DNA of 64,000 bases from Clavelina lepadiformis (taxonomy: Eukaryota > Chordata > Ascidiacea > Aplousobranchia > Clavelinidae): contig NC_135245.1 of assembly GCF_947623445.1 (NCBI RefSeq), positions 13,647,501 to 13,711,500 on the forward strand, in the 5' to 3' direction. The notes beneath the pieces were generated by a model, which did no database searches, was not told where the DNA came from, and was given only the letters and a program-made list of their open reading frames with translations. The position numbers and the translations under genes were made by a program. This document shows positions 49,001 to 59,978 of this stretch, piece by piece (within the stretch, counting starts at the first letter, position 1; each line of letters starts with the position of its first letter).

Positions 49001-52000
49001 TAAAGAGAAGACACTACTATACGAGTATAAACTTTTTTATTATAAATGTACAAACACGTCAACTGCAGGGCCAGTTTTAGGCCGATTTAACCGATTTTTT
49101 TGAATTTGGGCCCGGCGCACTTACTCAAGTATGAAATGAAACGATCCTAATTTGCCCTTTTCGTCAAAAAACTTGATTGATCCTTGTAAATCGCGTGGTA
49201 AACGAGCAAAATGGCGTTACAAAGCTGTTGTATACGGCGTTTCAAAATTGTATGCCATAAATGGAAAACTTGCTTGCCTGGCTTGTTTAAATAAAGCGAG
49301 TAGGCATGGGTTTAACAACATTAATTCAATTGTTTGAAACGTGGTGAAGTAGGATCAGGATGCATCACTTGCAGTAGTTTATTATGTCACTTTAAGAAAC
49401 GTTCGACTAAATCATCTTTCAACCCATACGGATCAGGTCGGCATCATTGTGACTTAACCATGCGATGTTATTCCACTTTTTTCAGTTATATAAGGAAAAT
49501 TTCAGTCATACACACTAAACTATAATCGGTATTTCATCACGTAAATTGCAATCTGGCAAAGTTGAGTGGCTTTATGAAATTTCCCGTATGTCTAAATATG
49601 AAAATGCATTTCAAGGCCTTTATAAGCAGTTTTTGGGGCAAAAACTCCTCTCCTCAACGCAATCATATAACTAAGGTTCAAGGTTTAGTGTATTATACTA
49701 CAGCAAGAATAAAATAAAACGCCAATCTTCGTTCATATTCTAATACATGAGGCTAAGCTAAGGGTTTGTGATGTACGGTGCATATTATACCACACAGATG
49801 GAAAATAATATATACTTCCTGGTTTGAGAAATCTACTTTGCGAAGCGTTGCGTTACGTGTCGCCTATGCATGACTCCCTGTGTATCGTTATAAATCGTGA
49901 CGTGAGTTATTCTTTCCTTTATAGCTATTCATTGCGTCACAGTCTACTAAGTTAACCCTAGAACAGTGGTTCTCAAAGTTTTTTTCCGATTCCTCCCTTA
50001 CCAACCAAAACACCGTCAATTCCTCCCCCCCAAAAAATCACAAAAAATAATTTCCAAAATTTTACACTACCTGAATATTGTCCCTGGATGATGTCTTTTG
50101 AAGATTTATCTCAGGAATAAAATTCAAAATTGCAAAAGAACGCTCTTACAAAATAACCAAACAAATTTACAAACAAATCGTTGCTCATTGTTAGTGAGAA
50201 CCGTGAGCCTCATGTTGAGAAGTTAATAAAGAAAATCGAGGAGAAAAGCGTGTGAGTTTTGCTCGAAGGTCTCCGCAAATATCGTGTGTTCCTCTTTTTT
50301 TCATCACTAGCTTACTACCGGTAGCTAGTTCTATAAGTACCGTACTAACAATAAAGAGAAAACAATAGCCATTATGAACCAAACAGACACGTTTATAACG
50401 TCAGTCACTGCAGTTAAGGAGCTTGTCCTCGCGCACTATTGTAGACATCTAAGCAACATTTTCGAGAGGATTTTTCTGTTAGAAATAAAATTAAAAAATT
50501 AAAGTTTTTTTTCATCTACAGTTTTTCCTCCCCAATTCCTCCGAGAGAAAATTTCCTCCCTGGAATTAAAAATTCCCCCTTTAGTGAGCCAAGTGGCCCG
50601 GTTTGAGAAGCACTGCCCTAGAAAGTGGTCGACTTTATTATGTAGCTGTCCCAATGTTCTATCTTGATGTATTCGTTCAATGAAGCTTCAATATAATCAG
50701 AATATACAGTTGTCATTGTTGTGTAACCTTTGTAGTGAAGTGGGTAAACCTTACAGGTTAAGGTACCATATACCACTTTTCATTACAGGTTACGTAATTG
50801 GGCCCCGCAGTATGTAGCGCCGGCCCTGGTAAACTAACTGTATACTGTATAGTGTATAAGAACTCCAGCTGCCTTCAATATGCACCATGCAATAAATGCG
50901 TGAAGTACTATATATTACCGGCCAAACAAGAAAATTTGCAGACAGATCCAATTTTTCCTTCGGGAACCTTGGAGCAAATCTTGGTTCCAAATCGCAAATG
51001 AGGTAACTTATGACACCTCTTAGGTCTTCGTCTTGGTGAATGCTTACGTGGGTGTAACTTTTTTTCTAGAATGACATTTATTTAAAGTGGGGAGGAAGTC
51101 AAAAAACAAGTTGATCTTATATGAAAGAACACTATTAACTGAACATTTTGGTAAAATATTTTTGAAAAATAATTCATGATTACCTAGTTATCGACAGAAG
51201 AAAATCGCAAAAAGTCTCAGTTTTTGGCCTTCATTGTGACGTAGATGAAGGCTCTTGTTATGTCATTCATTAATAAAGTTGCTTGACAACATACTGCTGC
51301 TGTTGCTTTCCTTGCGCGGTAGTCCACTGAAGTCGGAAGTGTAGGTCATAGGAGTTTAGCCTATCTCCAATTAGGAGTCTTGTGAAGAACTTAGCAACGT
51401 GAAGCATTGTGACTGAATTAATTACGATTGTTTTAAACGTAAAAAATCCTGTAACTCAATCATTTGTGTCCTGCGGCCCGCTAGTCATTTTCACTACAAA
51501 AGTATGTACTTCATGTACCCATTTTTCTTGAAATTTAATAGGTTTTGCCGCCCATTCAATTATTTCAAGTGACAATGCGGCCCACTATAATAAAAGGTTG
51601 GACATCCCTGCTTTAGAGTTTAGACCGAATAGACTACCCGTCAAACCAGTATAAACGTACTGGTTACCGTGGTTGGGTTACACTGTAGCCGCTACAGGCT
51701 GTCACCTATCAATCTATTGGCAGTTAGAGCAATCTATACATCTGGAACAGGTGCATACCGGTTCATGATATATAGTAGGTATTGCTAAATTCATGAATTT
51801 TCGTATGTTGTCTGTGATTACCTATGACATCACAAAGTCTTCATGTACGTCACAATTTAGGCCAATTTTGCGATTTTCTTTTGCTTATAATTACGTAACC
51901 AAGAATTATTTTTCGATATTATTTTAACAGAATATTCAGTGAGTAGTGTTCTTTCATATAAGATCAACTTGTTTTTGGACTTAACCGTCACTTAGAATAA

Positions 52001-53340
52001 GCACAAAACGGCTTTCTGCTGCCTTCAGTTAAACGGATCAACTACTTTATCTTATTTTGCCTTACATAAAAAAAAACATTCGTTACACAGTACATTAGCT
52101 CACTTTTCCGTCCTCGGCAAGACAAGCCATTTTTGTTATTACATCGATTGAAATTGCAACAACAGCGGCAAACCGAGTTCATTTCTTTAGGATTACATTG
52201 AGTTGGTGACCATGCCGGACGAGTGTTCTAAGTAACATATTATCCATAACATGTTTTCCAAAAAATTACGCCTAGACTCTGGAGTGAATAATTTCAAATG
52301 CTGAAAATAGAATTTTTGTTTTGACATGCAGCAGGCAATCTTAAATAAGTAAATCAAGTGCAAAATAAAAGCAGTAGCCTATATATATACGTGCTGACTG
52401 CCGATTACCTCCATAACCAAGTTTGACTTCACTGACAAAGCGGACTATGCAGCAACTGCATATTGATATGTACAAGTAAGGCAGTTTTTCTAAACTTATC
52501 ACCGATTTATGTCAAGAATTAAACCACCTTATATTGCTTAACGTCTGCGTTTTGCATTAAGAAAACAAAGACTTTTATTTTGAAATAATTAACAACTAAA
52601 CAATTGTTCCAAATTCTTATAGACATTCGTCAATTTAATAAATCGATACTTCTAGTAAAGAGTTTCTTTTCACATCATCTAAATTTCAACATATACTCTA
52701 CATAAGTACATAAATCGCAATATGTAAGCTTTACATGGTGGAAACTATTACCTGAAGGAAGTTATTTTCGCAAGCTTGAGCTTGTTTGCAGCGCTTTGTC
52801 ACTCGGAGCCCAGCGCTATCTCGCCTTACCTCATTTTGACAAGCCCCCTGATTATATTGCAAAAGAGATCAAAAGAAATATATTGAATTTGAGCTCCTGA
52901 TGTTTGCATGTATAAGTGTCCAAGGAACTTGTATTGGAAGATCCTGTGGACTAAATTTAAACTTTTATAAAGCTTATAGGTGCAAGTGGGATAGTTATAC
53001 CTCGTTATCTCTGCAGGTAACCCAACGTCCTTGCCGTTTGCACTCTTGTTTGCTTCGAGCATTTTCACACGTCCAACAAACTAAGCCTGAAATAACAAAG
53101 TATGAATTCACATATCTAGTAACTTCCTCTTAATGAAACAAATTTATGAAGAACTCATTTCAAATAATATATATATTTGCATTTTCTCAAAAATCAAAAC
53201 TTGTACATGAAAAGTATCTCCTACAAAATTACTAAAAACCAAATAGTTAATCTAAAATCGTTCACATCATACTGGTTCATCTTACCATCAGAGACAACAA
53301 CTAAAAAGCCGGCTGTGATCAGAAAAGCCCAAGCTTTCAT
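46016..53340 (-). CDS. Secreted LU (three-finger) - sushi - vWA protein, 9 exons
   Basis: A 391-residue secreted protein. Exons (-): 53286-53340, 53001-53086, 52752-52847, 52104-52227, 48413-48601, 47681-47792, 47395-47543, 46350-46519, 46016-46210; phases agree. Residues 1-18 are a signal peptide (MKAWAFLITAGFLVVVSD). Residues 19-118 form a Ly6/uPAR-type three-finger domain: CWTC, CKRQGRWVTC, a KRCKQAQACENN stretch, and SVCRCCC followed by CN. Residues 121-183 are a sushi (CCP) domain ending W-S-T-P-V-P-C. From 184 a vWA domain carries the full MIDAS: D199-x-S201-x-S203, T272 and D307, so metal-dependent ligand binding is plausible. The protein ends about 20 residues after the vWA fold, with no membrane anchor. 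It is likely a matrix, blood or egg/sperm-coat adhesion protein; the ligand is unknown. A splice acceptor lies 6 nt before the ATG. Confidence 0.87.
49066..50828. mobile_element. hAT-like element hosting another hAT
   Basis: About 1.76 kb with ends CAGGGCCAGTTTTAGG...GGGCCC (left) and CAGGGCCGGCGC...GGGGCCC (right, complement). Flanks gtcaactg and gtaaacta match at 6 of 8 bases. It lies in intron 4 of the LU-sushi-vWA gene. No transposase is recognised in the short open frames inside. Confidence 0.6.
49964..50615. mobile_element. hAT-type MITE, exact TSD, nested
   Basis: A 652-bp element with ends CAGTGGTTCTCAAAGTTTTT and (complement) CAGTGCTTCTCAAACCGGGC. Exact duplication ccctagaa at 49956-49963 and 50616-50623. 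It sits inside the 49066-50828 element, so it is the younger of the two. Confidence 0.9.
51096..51982. mobile_element. Inverted-repeat element with long arms
   Basis: Arms of roughly 165-175 bp (about 51096-51270 and 51820-51982) are inverted copies sharing AAACAAGTTGATCTTATATG, AAAGAACACTA, AAAAATAATTC, GAAAATCGCAAAA and TGTGACGTA. The arms are diverged. Exact boundaries and target duplication were not resolved. Confidence 0.65.
51470..51612. repeat. hAT fragment inside the inverted-repeat element
   Basis: GCGGCCCG words near 51475 and GCGGCCCAC...TTGGACATCCCTG near 51575-51612 resemble the two ends of an hAT MITE, but the left terminus is not clear. Confidence 0.45.
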
Positions 53341-53355
53341 TTTTCACTGTATACA
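53341..53355 (-). promoter_or_regulatory. Splice acceptor 6 nt before the LU-sushi-vWA ATG
   Basis: The minus strand reads TTTATTGTATACAG then six bases, then ATG. This resembles a spliced-leader or 5' UTR intron acceptor. Usage is inferred only. Confidence 0.4.
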
Positions 53356-53399
53356 ATAAAGATTTTCCAGAAGTTAAATTTCCAACTGGCTTGTTTTTG

Positions 53400-56300
53400 C
53401 ATTGATACCTATCGTTTTAATCAAACCCTTGCATTTTGTGCACTTGTTAGGATTGTATCCGGAAGCTATAATGAGGGTTGAAGTGCTTCCTTATTATGCA
53501 GGTCTGCAATATTTAATCCATTTCAATGGTAATGTTGTTCTTGTATACCTAGTAGTTTCTAGAATTAATAAATCGCCTCGTGCGACTGAAAGATGTGACT
53601 GCTTGAATTCAATAAACTACATGTATTGAAATGGTCAATGCGAGTCATATCGAAAGAGATAAGTGCTTATTCATAAAGCGGAAATTTGGTTTAAATGTGT
53701 TTACTAGAAATGTAACTTCTGATTCTGCCACTATTCACCACACATGTGATAAACATAATGCAACAAATTTTGAATTGGTCATTCTGTAGACACATGCCTA
53801 TTTGCAGAAAACTTTCTTAGAAAGTTGTAAGCTAACTACTAGTATGTGTTTACATTAAACTCGTTCATTTATGGAAGTCATGGTTTGCATGGCTAATGGG
53901 CATGGCAAAATCAAAATCGATTTGAATTAAATTCGGTTATAACACCTCCACGTGGCGACTTTGTGGTTATTTGGAACATGCATTGCAAACATGACGTCAC
54001 CATGTGAAATCAACACGCTTGCCGTTTGCCATTTGTATCAACTACCAAGTATGATCGTATAAAATGCTGTAGTCCTTGGCCACTGGTCAGCAAATATTTT
54101 TAGTGCACAAATTTCGTAGATGATATCACGTCTGATCGTCCAAGAAGACTAGATTTGGCGGCGGTCAAACAAATTTTGGGTTATTATGTCCCTTTTTTTG
54201 TTTTTTTAACTTATTAGCAAGTTCCTAATACCGGTCAAGAGAGTAGCATAAGAGAAAAATGAAAACATATTCTAACAGCACAAGTTCAGAGATCAGTTTG
54301 TCGGAATAAACCAACAACAATAAGCTTTACATACAAGGTTTGGTGTGGTAGGCATTGGTATAACTAATCGCTATCATAATCATTGTCCTCCAACTGCAGA
54401 AAGTTTTGCACTATTTGACCTTGGCGATGACTCCTCACCGCTCGAGACCACCTAACCGCGCTAACCTTTGTGCAAGTTGCGATTGATATAGCCATTTTTT
54501 ATATGTTTTTTTTTAATGTTTTTACATTATATGTGGAACTGTTTGTCAGGACCACTGAGCTAGAGTAAACGTCAACAATGCCTTTTCAAAAAGTACAAAG
54601 GAGTGGGATATTTGGAGCGAGGAGGAGTCTTTGGTAATAGGCTATATAGACTATCATAGTCTATCATATCATAATGATATTGTAGGTAATTCAGTAATAC
54701 GTAGGCTATCATAATGCTCACGAACAATTAACTACAGTATGAACATTTCCCCCCCAAAAGATGGGCTAGCCATAGAGTTGTATGGAATAAATTAAAATTT
54801 AATACTAACCATAGCAGTAATGAGAAAATGACCTAAGTGAAACATTACGCATATAAAGCTTTCATGAAGGATAAACCCCATATTACATATTAATTATTAT
54901 TTAAAAGTTGCTTTTGTTGAAGAACCGAAGGTAAATGCACTTGATTACTGTGAAGCCTTAATATCAATAAAATGATTTTACCACGACTTATAATTAATTT
55001 TTGCTGATGGTTTGTACGGTTTTTCTTTCCCCGACGCGTCTCCCTGTCATTTGTCGCCACGCGTAAGTTTTGTTGTTTACTGTTTTAATTGCTTTTTTTT
55101 TCTTGTCTTTTACGTCACGTTTTTTCAATACTCTTGTTCGAGTAGGAATCAGCTGTTTAATTATCCAACGGAGGATACTATTTTTTTTATTTGTAGTTTA
55201 TTTTTCTGTTTATGAAGCTTAGTTTTTATAATTTTCGGTTATGATCGTGTTTTATGTTTTTTCATTTATTCCTACAGACTGATGATGCCTAGCCTATAAG
55301 TTATAGGTAAACAATATGTTGCAAATCATCGCTTTTTAACACGCTGCCCTATTTCAAACCATAACTTTCAGATATTGCTTCTTTACGACTTGTTATAGGT
55401 TTTATAGTGATAACAATTTTCGAATTATCATTTTGCAGAAATAACTTTTTATAAGTCATAATCTTTCAGAAATTTTACTTTAACTTATTCTAACTCGTAA
55501 AGTTGTAACCGTTTAAAAATTATCTTTTACCAACCAGAACTTTTCATAATCTCATTTAGCAAACTATTACTTTTATTAAATCCATACACACTGTTCACGA
55601 TTTAGACAAATTGACAGAAAAATATATATGTTCCACTTACAGAGTTATCCGCATAATTGAGAGCTAAATGAAACATATTGCATATAATTTGTCATAACTT
55701 TCATATTCTACATCAAAACAAGTTACTATATTTAAACAGTTTTGAAAAAAAAATGATGGTTGATTAAAGAAGTAAAGAAGCTCAAAACCAAGTGTTTTTA
55801 AGAGTAATTCCAAACGAGTGATTTTTTGCGGAAACGACATTCCATAGATATCCATACTGGGCAACCCTCACTGCATTCAGTCTGAAATATCTCAGCCCAT
55901 TACGTAAAGCAGATAAATCAGCATTTTGTAACAAATAATGATTTAGCTGCAGCATAAGATCAGCTCTAGAGTTTTATGACAAAGGTAGGCTACAAGAGCT
56001 TAAGAAGTGAAAGTTGTAAAATCAAATGAAGCTGCAGCACAAACAAGGGAATTTTGTTTCAGCAAATAAAATGACTATACAGTATGACACTTGTTTAAGA
56101 AACATACAGCTGGAAACCTCATAAAGCATAATATAATTTTAACACAAGACGAAATATTCCGTAGAAAAAAGAAGTAATTTAGTTTTTCAGCAGCACTGTC
56201 AATACAATTACACAGTGCTGCTGTAACGGAGGTTAATTGGCTGGTTATTGATTGATGCCAATGTCACAATCCATTTGTTGATTGCCTTGTAGATGGCTAA

Positions 56301-56679
56301 TTAGCGCAATTTGAGCCAAACTTAGAAACAACCTTAGTGTGCCAGTGGGTTACTGTAACAAAAGAACACGACTAGCAGCATATGTACAAGTTATATTTGT
56401 CGACCCTCACAAAATCGCCTCCGTAAAGTTAGTAATAATAATCATACTTAATGGTTCAGTCGTACAATTACAGTAATCCTCACTCATAAATTGTTATATC
56501 TTAAAGCATTACGACCAACATCGCTTATTCAAACGTATAAAAGTTCATCCAGATGTAGCCTACTTCAGTGTTTTCGACACATACGTTACCAAAATCTTAA
56601 AAATCCCACTGCATCGCTGTCTCTGCTTCACTGTATCCTGTTGTTGTTCGCTCAGTGTCTCTCTGTGTGTGTTTTCAAC
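53400..56679. other. Intergenic region
   Basis: No gene recognised. The stretch 55300-55620 has recurring ataactttt/agtcataat/cgtaaagtt-like words, a degenerate low-order repeat. Open frames near 53402 and 55012 look like chance. Confidence 0.5.
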
Positions 56680-57194
56680 GGTTCCACGACATATGGCCGC
56701 GGGAAAGTGGCCGCGAACAAACTCACCGGGGTCAACTGAACGTGACGTAAATTGACCGCAGACAAACTGACTGTGACATAAACTGGCCGGCGATCAAATT
56801 AACCGTCGATAAATTGGCCGGCGATCAAATTAACCGACGACAAATTGGCCGTCAAAAGGTCAAAATTCTAATTCACTATCTAGTCACTTCTGTTTATTTC
56901 AATAAACGTTTCAATGTGTATTGAAATAAAAAACAATTTTGTTAAAAACAAAGGAAATAGTTACAAACAAATATTTACTTTACATATCATATACTACCGA
57001 GTTTAAAATTTTGACCTTTTGACGGCCAATTTGTCGCCGGTTAATTTGATCGCCGGCCAATTTATCGACGGTTAATTTGATCGTCGGCCAGTTTATGTCA
57101 CAGTCAGTTTGTCTGCGGTCAATTTACGTCACGTTCAGTTGACCCCGGTGAGTTTGTTCGCGGCCACTTTCCCGCGGCCATATGTCGTGCTCCC
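56680..57194. mobile_element. Fold-back (long-TIR) element with 9-bp TSD
   Basis: A 515-bp element made of two inverted arms of about 180 bp around an AT-rich centre of about 150 bp. Ends GGTTCCACGACATATGGCCG and (complement) GGGAGCACGACATATGGCCG. The arms carry several related units of the type aaattRaccGnCGaYaaa/ttggccGgcgatc. Flanks gttttcaac at 56671-56679 and 57195-57203 match exactly over 9 bp. Nine-base duplication with long TIRs is characteristic of Mutator-like elements. No transposase. Confidence 0.85.
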
Positions 57195-57586
57195 GTTTTC
57201 AACACCAGTTCTGCTGTGTATACCCGTTACCATGTCTATATTAATCGATGAAAGGTGTGTCCGACTTGCAGGAAGAAGTTCGATCATAGAGTCTGATTGG
57301 ACAATAGGGTAACGCGTGACCTCTTCGGTTTGTAGCTTAGGTTCACCCACGGTTATGACACAGGTTCACGTGAATTGTAGTTGTTGGAATTGGAGCAGTT
57401 GGGCGTCGGGTAATCTATACTCCTATGGCGTTCTCACGCCTAGTTATGCTGGAAGATGTCCTTTTTTTGAATTTGGTTTCCAAATCGTGTGCGAGCTGGG
57501 AAACTGCTGTGTTGTTTGCTTGATTATTTCTGCAGTATAAGATTTTGCCATCATGTACGAAAATCTTCCAATGACTGAGTACTTGT

Positions 57587-58305
57587 CATAGATATCTTAT
57601 ATATAATAACTAGATATCCAACTCTCGCTGAAAAGTGAAGCAAGCCTGCGATGACACATGCGCCCAAAAGCGTTGTGAGAGAGTGAGAGAAAGGCTAAAA
57701 GCCGATTGTAAATTCGTTCTGTATAGGCCTAATTCTATTGAAGTTTTTCGAAAAGCCGAGCTGTTTGCACTGCGCTATCACCGATTGTTTTTGTAAATAT
57801 TTGTATTTTAGCTGTATCAATGAGTAAGCTTGCCTAGGCTAATTGCCTACCGGTACCGTATAGGCCTAGCATAAGGCAATGTGATTGCCCTTCATTTGAG
57901 TAAGAGTTGCATGATCCAAAGCAAATAATTGATACATAAATAATTTCTTTCAACAATTTATTGCCAGAAACATCCTACCATTCGCACAAACTGCTCGCTA
58001 ATGATACCGGTACGGTACGGGCCGTTCCAGTATCTGGGCCCATATTTAAACGCCAAACACCCTTTAACTATGCAATTGAGCTTTAGCAATATTGCTTAGC
58101 ATCGTCTGCATCAAAAAACGTCTTTCCATTTCATAACTATTTTCCAATGTCACATAATCTTTTCATATGTTGCATTCAACACATATGCGCCAGAGCATTT
58201 CTGGTCGCATATGTTGACAAAATGGCGGACCCATACTGGCTTCACTTCTTAAAGCGCAAACGCAAGGTAGTTGGATATCTAGTTATTATATATAAGATAT
58301 CTATG
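57587..58305. mobile_element. MITE with 37-bp near-perfect TIR
   Basis: A 719-bp element whose first 37 bases (starting CATAGATATCTTATATATAA) are repeated in inverted form at the right end. Exact 8-bp duplication gtacttgt at 57579-57586 and 58306-58313. Well preserved, so probably young; an hAT- or P-type 8-bp duplication. No transposase recognised. Confidence 0.9.
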
Positions 58306-58313
58306 GTACTTGT

Positions 58314-59978
58314 CTTTTCTATAGACTTTTGACCAATGTTGCTTTTCAGTGTGGGGATTACCCTATGGCGAGCAAATGGCGCGTGAAGAAGTTTTAGGTC
58401 ACATGTTTAAGTTAGGCTAAATTATAGGTGAATACTGATGAAATTTGTCTTTTTGTCGATTGGACTTTCCTTTTGGAGTACAAGTTAATTAGCTCAAAAT
58501 TACTACTAATTCCGGCCAATTGGGGCGAGCAAATTAGATACCATCATAAAGGTGAGTAAATTTCGGTTAATATTATCAAATAAAAAAGTGGGAACACCGA
58601 GTTTTTCAGCACAATCGATTGAAATTTTGGGTCGAACCACTGCATTTTCTGTCACGGACTCACGGTGGTGGGTGGAGTTTTGTTGGAGTAGGTTACTGGT
58701 TACCTGTTAGGTTTATCTAAAATTTGTTTTAATTACCAAGTTAATAATTTTTTTTTTGTTTACCGATTTTATGCCTTATATTTTACATTACTTCGCTGTA
58801 GTTTATGCCTGACCATCTGGTAGGGATGCTTAAATCACACATGTTGCTGCGCGTTTGTGTGCGGCCGATCCGCGTTTACTTCTGTTGTTAACTTCGTGTG
58901 AACACTCCTTTTAGTACGCTTCCATGTTGTTTTCCAGCATCTGTGCTGATAAGAAGTCTTTATTGGAAATGCCCACTTCTTAACTTTAACACTGATTAAT
59001 TAATTATTATTTATCTAGACTATGTCTCCATGTGTCAGCTTTAGCTATATGTATCTCACATTATCAAAATATTGTTTTGCCCATTGCACCTGTTACGACT
59101 CACAGCTTTTTTCATGTCGTACATTTTAACTCCCATCGCTTTCTCGTTTTATAAGCTCGCACTTCCACCAGCGAGCAGGGATTTAGTCGAGTGAATAACC
59201 GAGATTGAGAACGTTAACTGCGTGAATCAGCGAAATCAACAGACGAGCTGTTTGAGCTAGTCATGGTGATTGCAACTCTGTATTAGACATCTAATAAGCA
59301 GTTGTGTTACTTATGTTCTTGGTTATTTGTAATATTGAGAAAGTGTACAGCACCTACAATAAAAATCTTTTCTTATAAACAATTTCTGTTGTAATATAAA
59401 AACCTTTCGGCCAGCAATAAGTTAGAGCGGGGGTGGGCAAACTACGGCAAGCGGGCCGCATGCGGCCCGAAGGTCCATTTTATGCGGCCCGCCGGCACTT
59501 GCAGAAACTCCTACTCATTACTTATTGTTTTAATTAAACAGGTTAATTAAACAGTGAACAGTTGCACAAGTCTCACTAACTTTTGTGATGATGATTGCAT
59601 AGCTTTAAACGTAACTGAGTGTGAAATACAAAAATTGTGTTTAATATGAATATGCGTTTATTTACACACCGGGTAAGTTTTCCTACTTTGTAATGAGAGT
59701 GTGCGGCCCCCCGGCTGCAACATTTTTTCAAATGTGGCCCTCAGTACAAAAAGTTTGCCCACCCCTGGGTTAGAGTATTCTAACCGCACGCAACAATATA
59801 GTCAGATAATTCAACAGGTAAATTAAGTTAAGATAAGACACCTTCATAAGTGAAAGTGCTCTTCAGTTTTATATTCTAGGATCTCTTTTTACAGTTGGTA
59901 AATTTATATGTCATTGTGTGTCTTACAGTTGGGAAAGTTATATGTACTATTTTGGTGGCGAAAATTACTTTGTTAATA
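58314..59978. other. Intergenic region before ARMT1
   Basis: No gene recognised. Includes the hAT MITE at 59428-59767 and should hold the ARMT1 promoter and 5' UTR. A splice-acceptor-like tcttacag lies at 59921-59928, 50 nt before the ARMT1 ATG. Confidence 0.45.
59428..59767. mobile_element. hAT-type MITE
   Basis: A 340-bp element with ends CGGGGGTGGGCAAACTACGG and (complement of right end) CAGGGGTGGGCAAACTTTTT. Flanks agttagag and ggttagag match at 7 of 8 bases. Internal GCGGCCC words are typical of this group. Confidence 0.85.
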
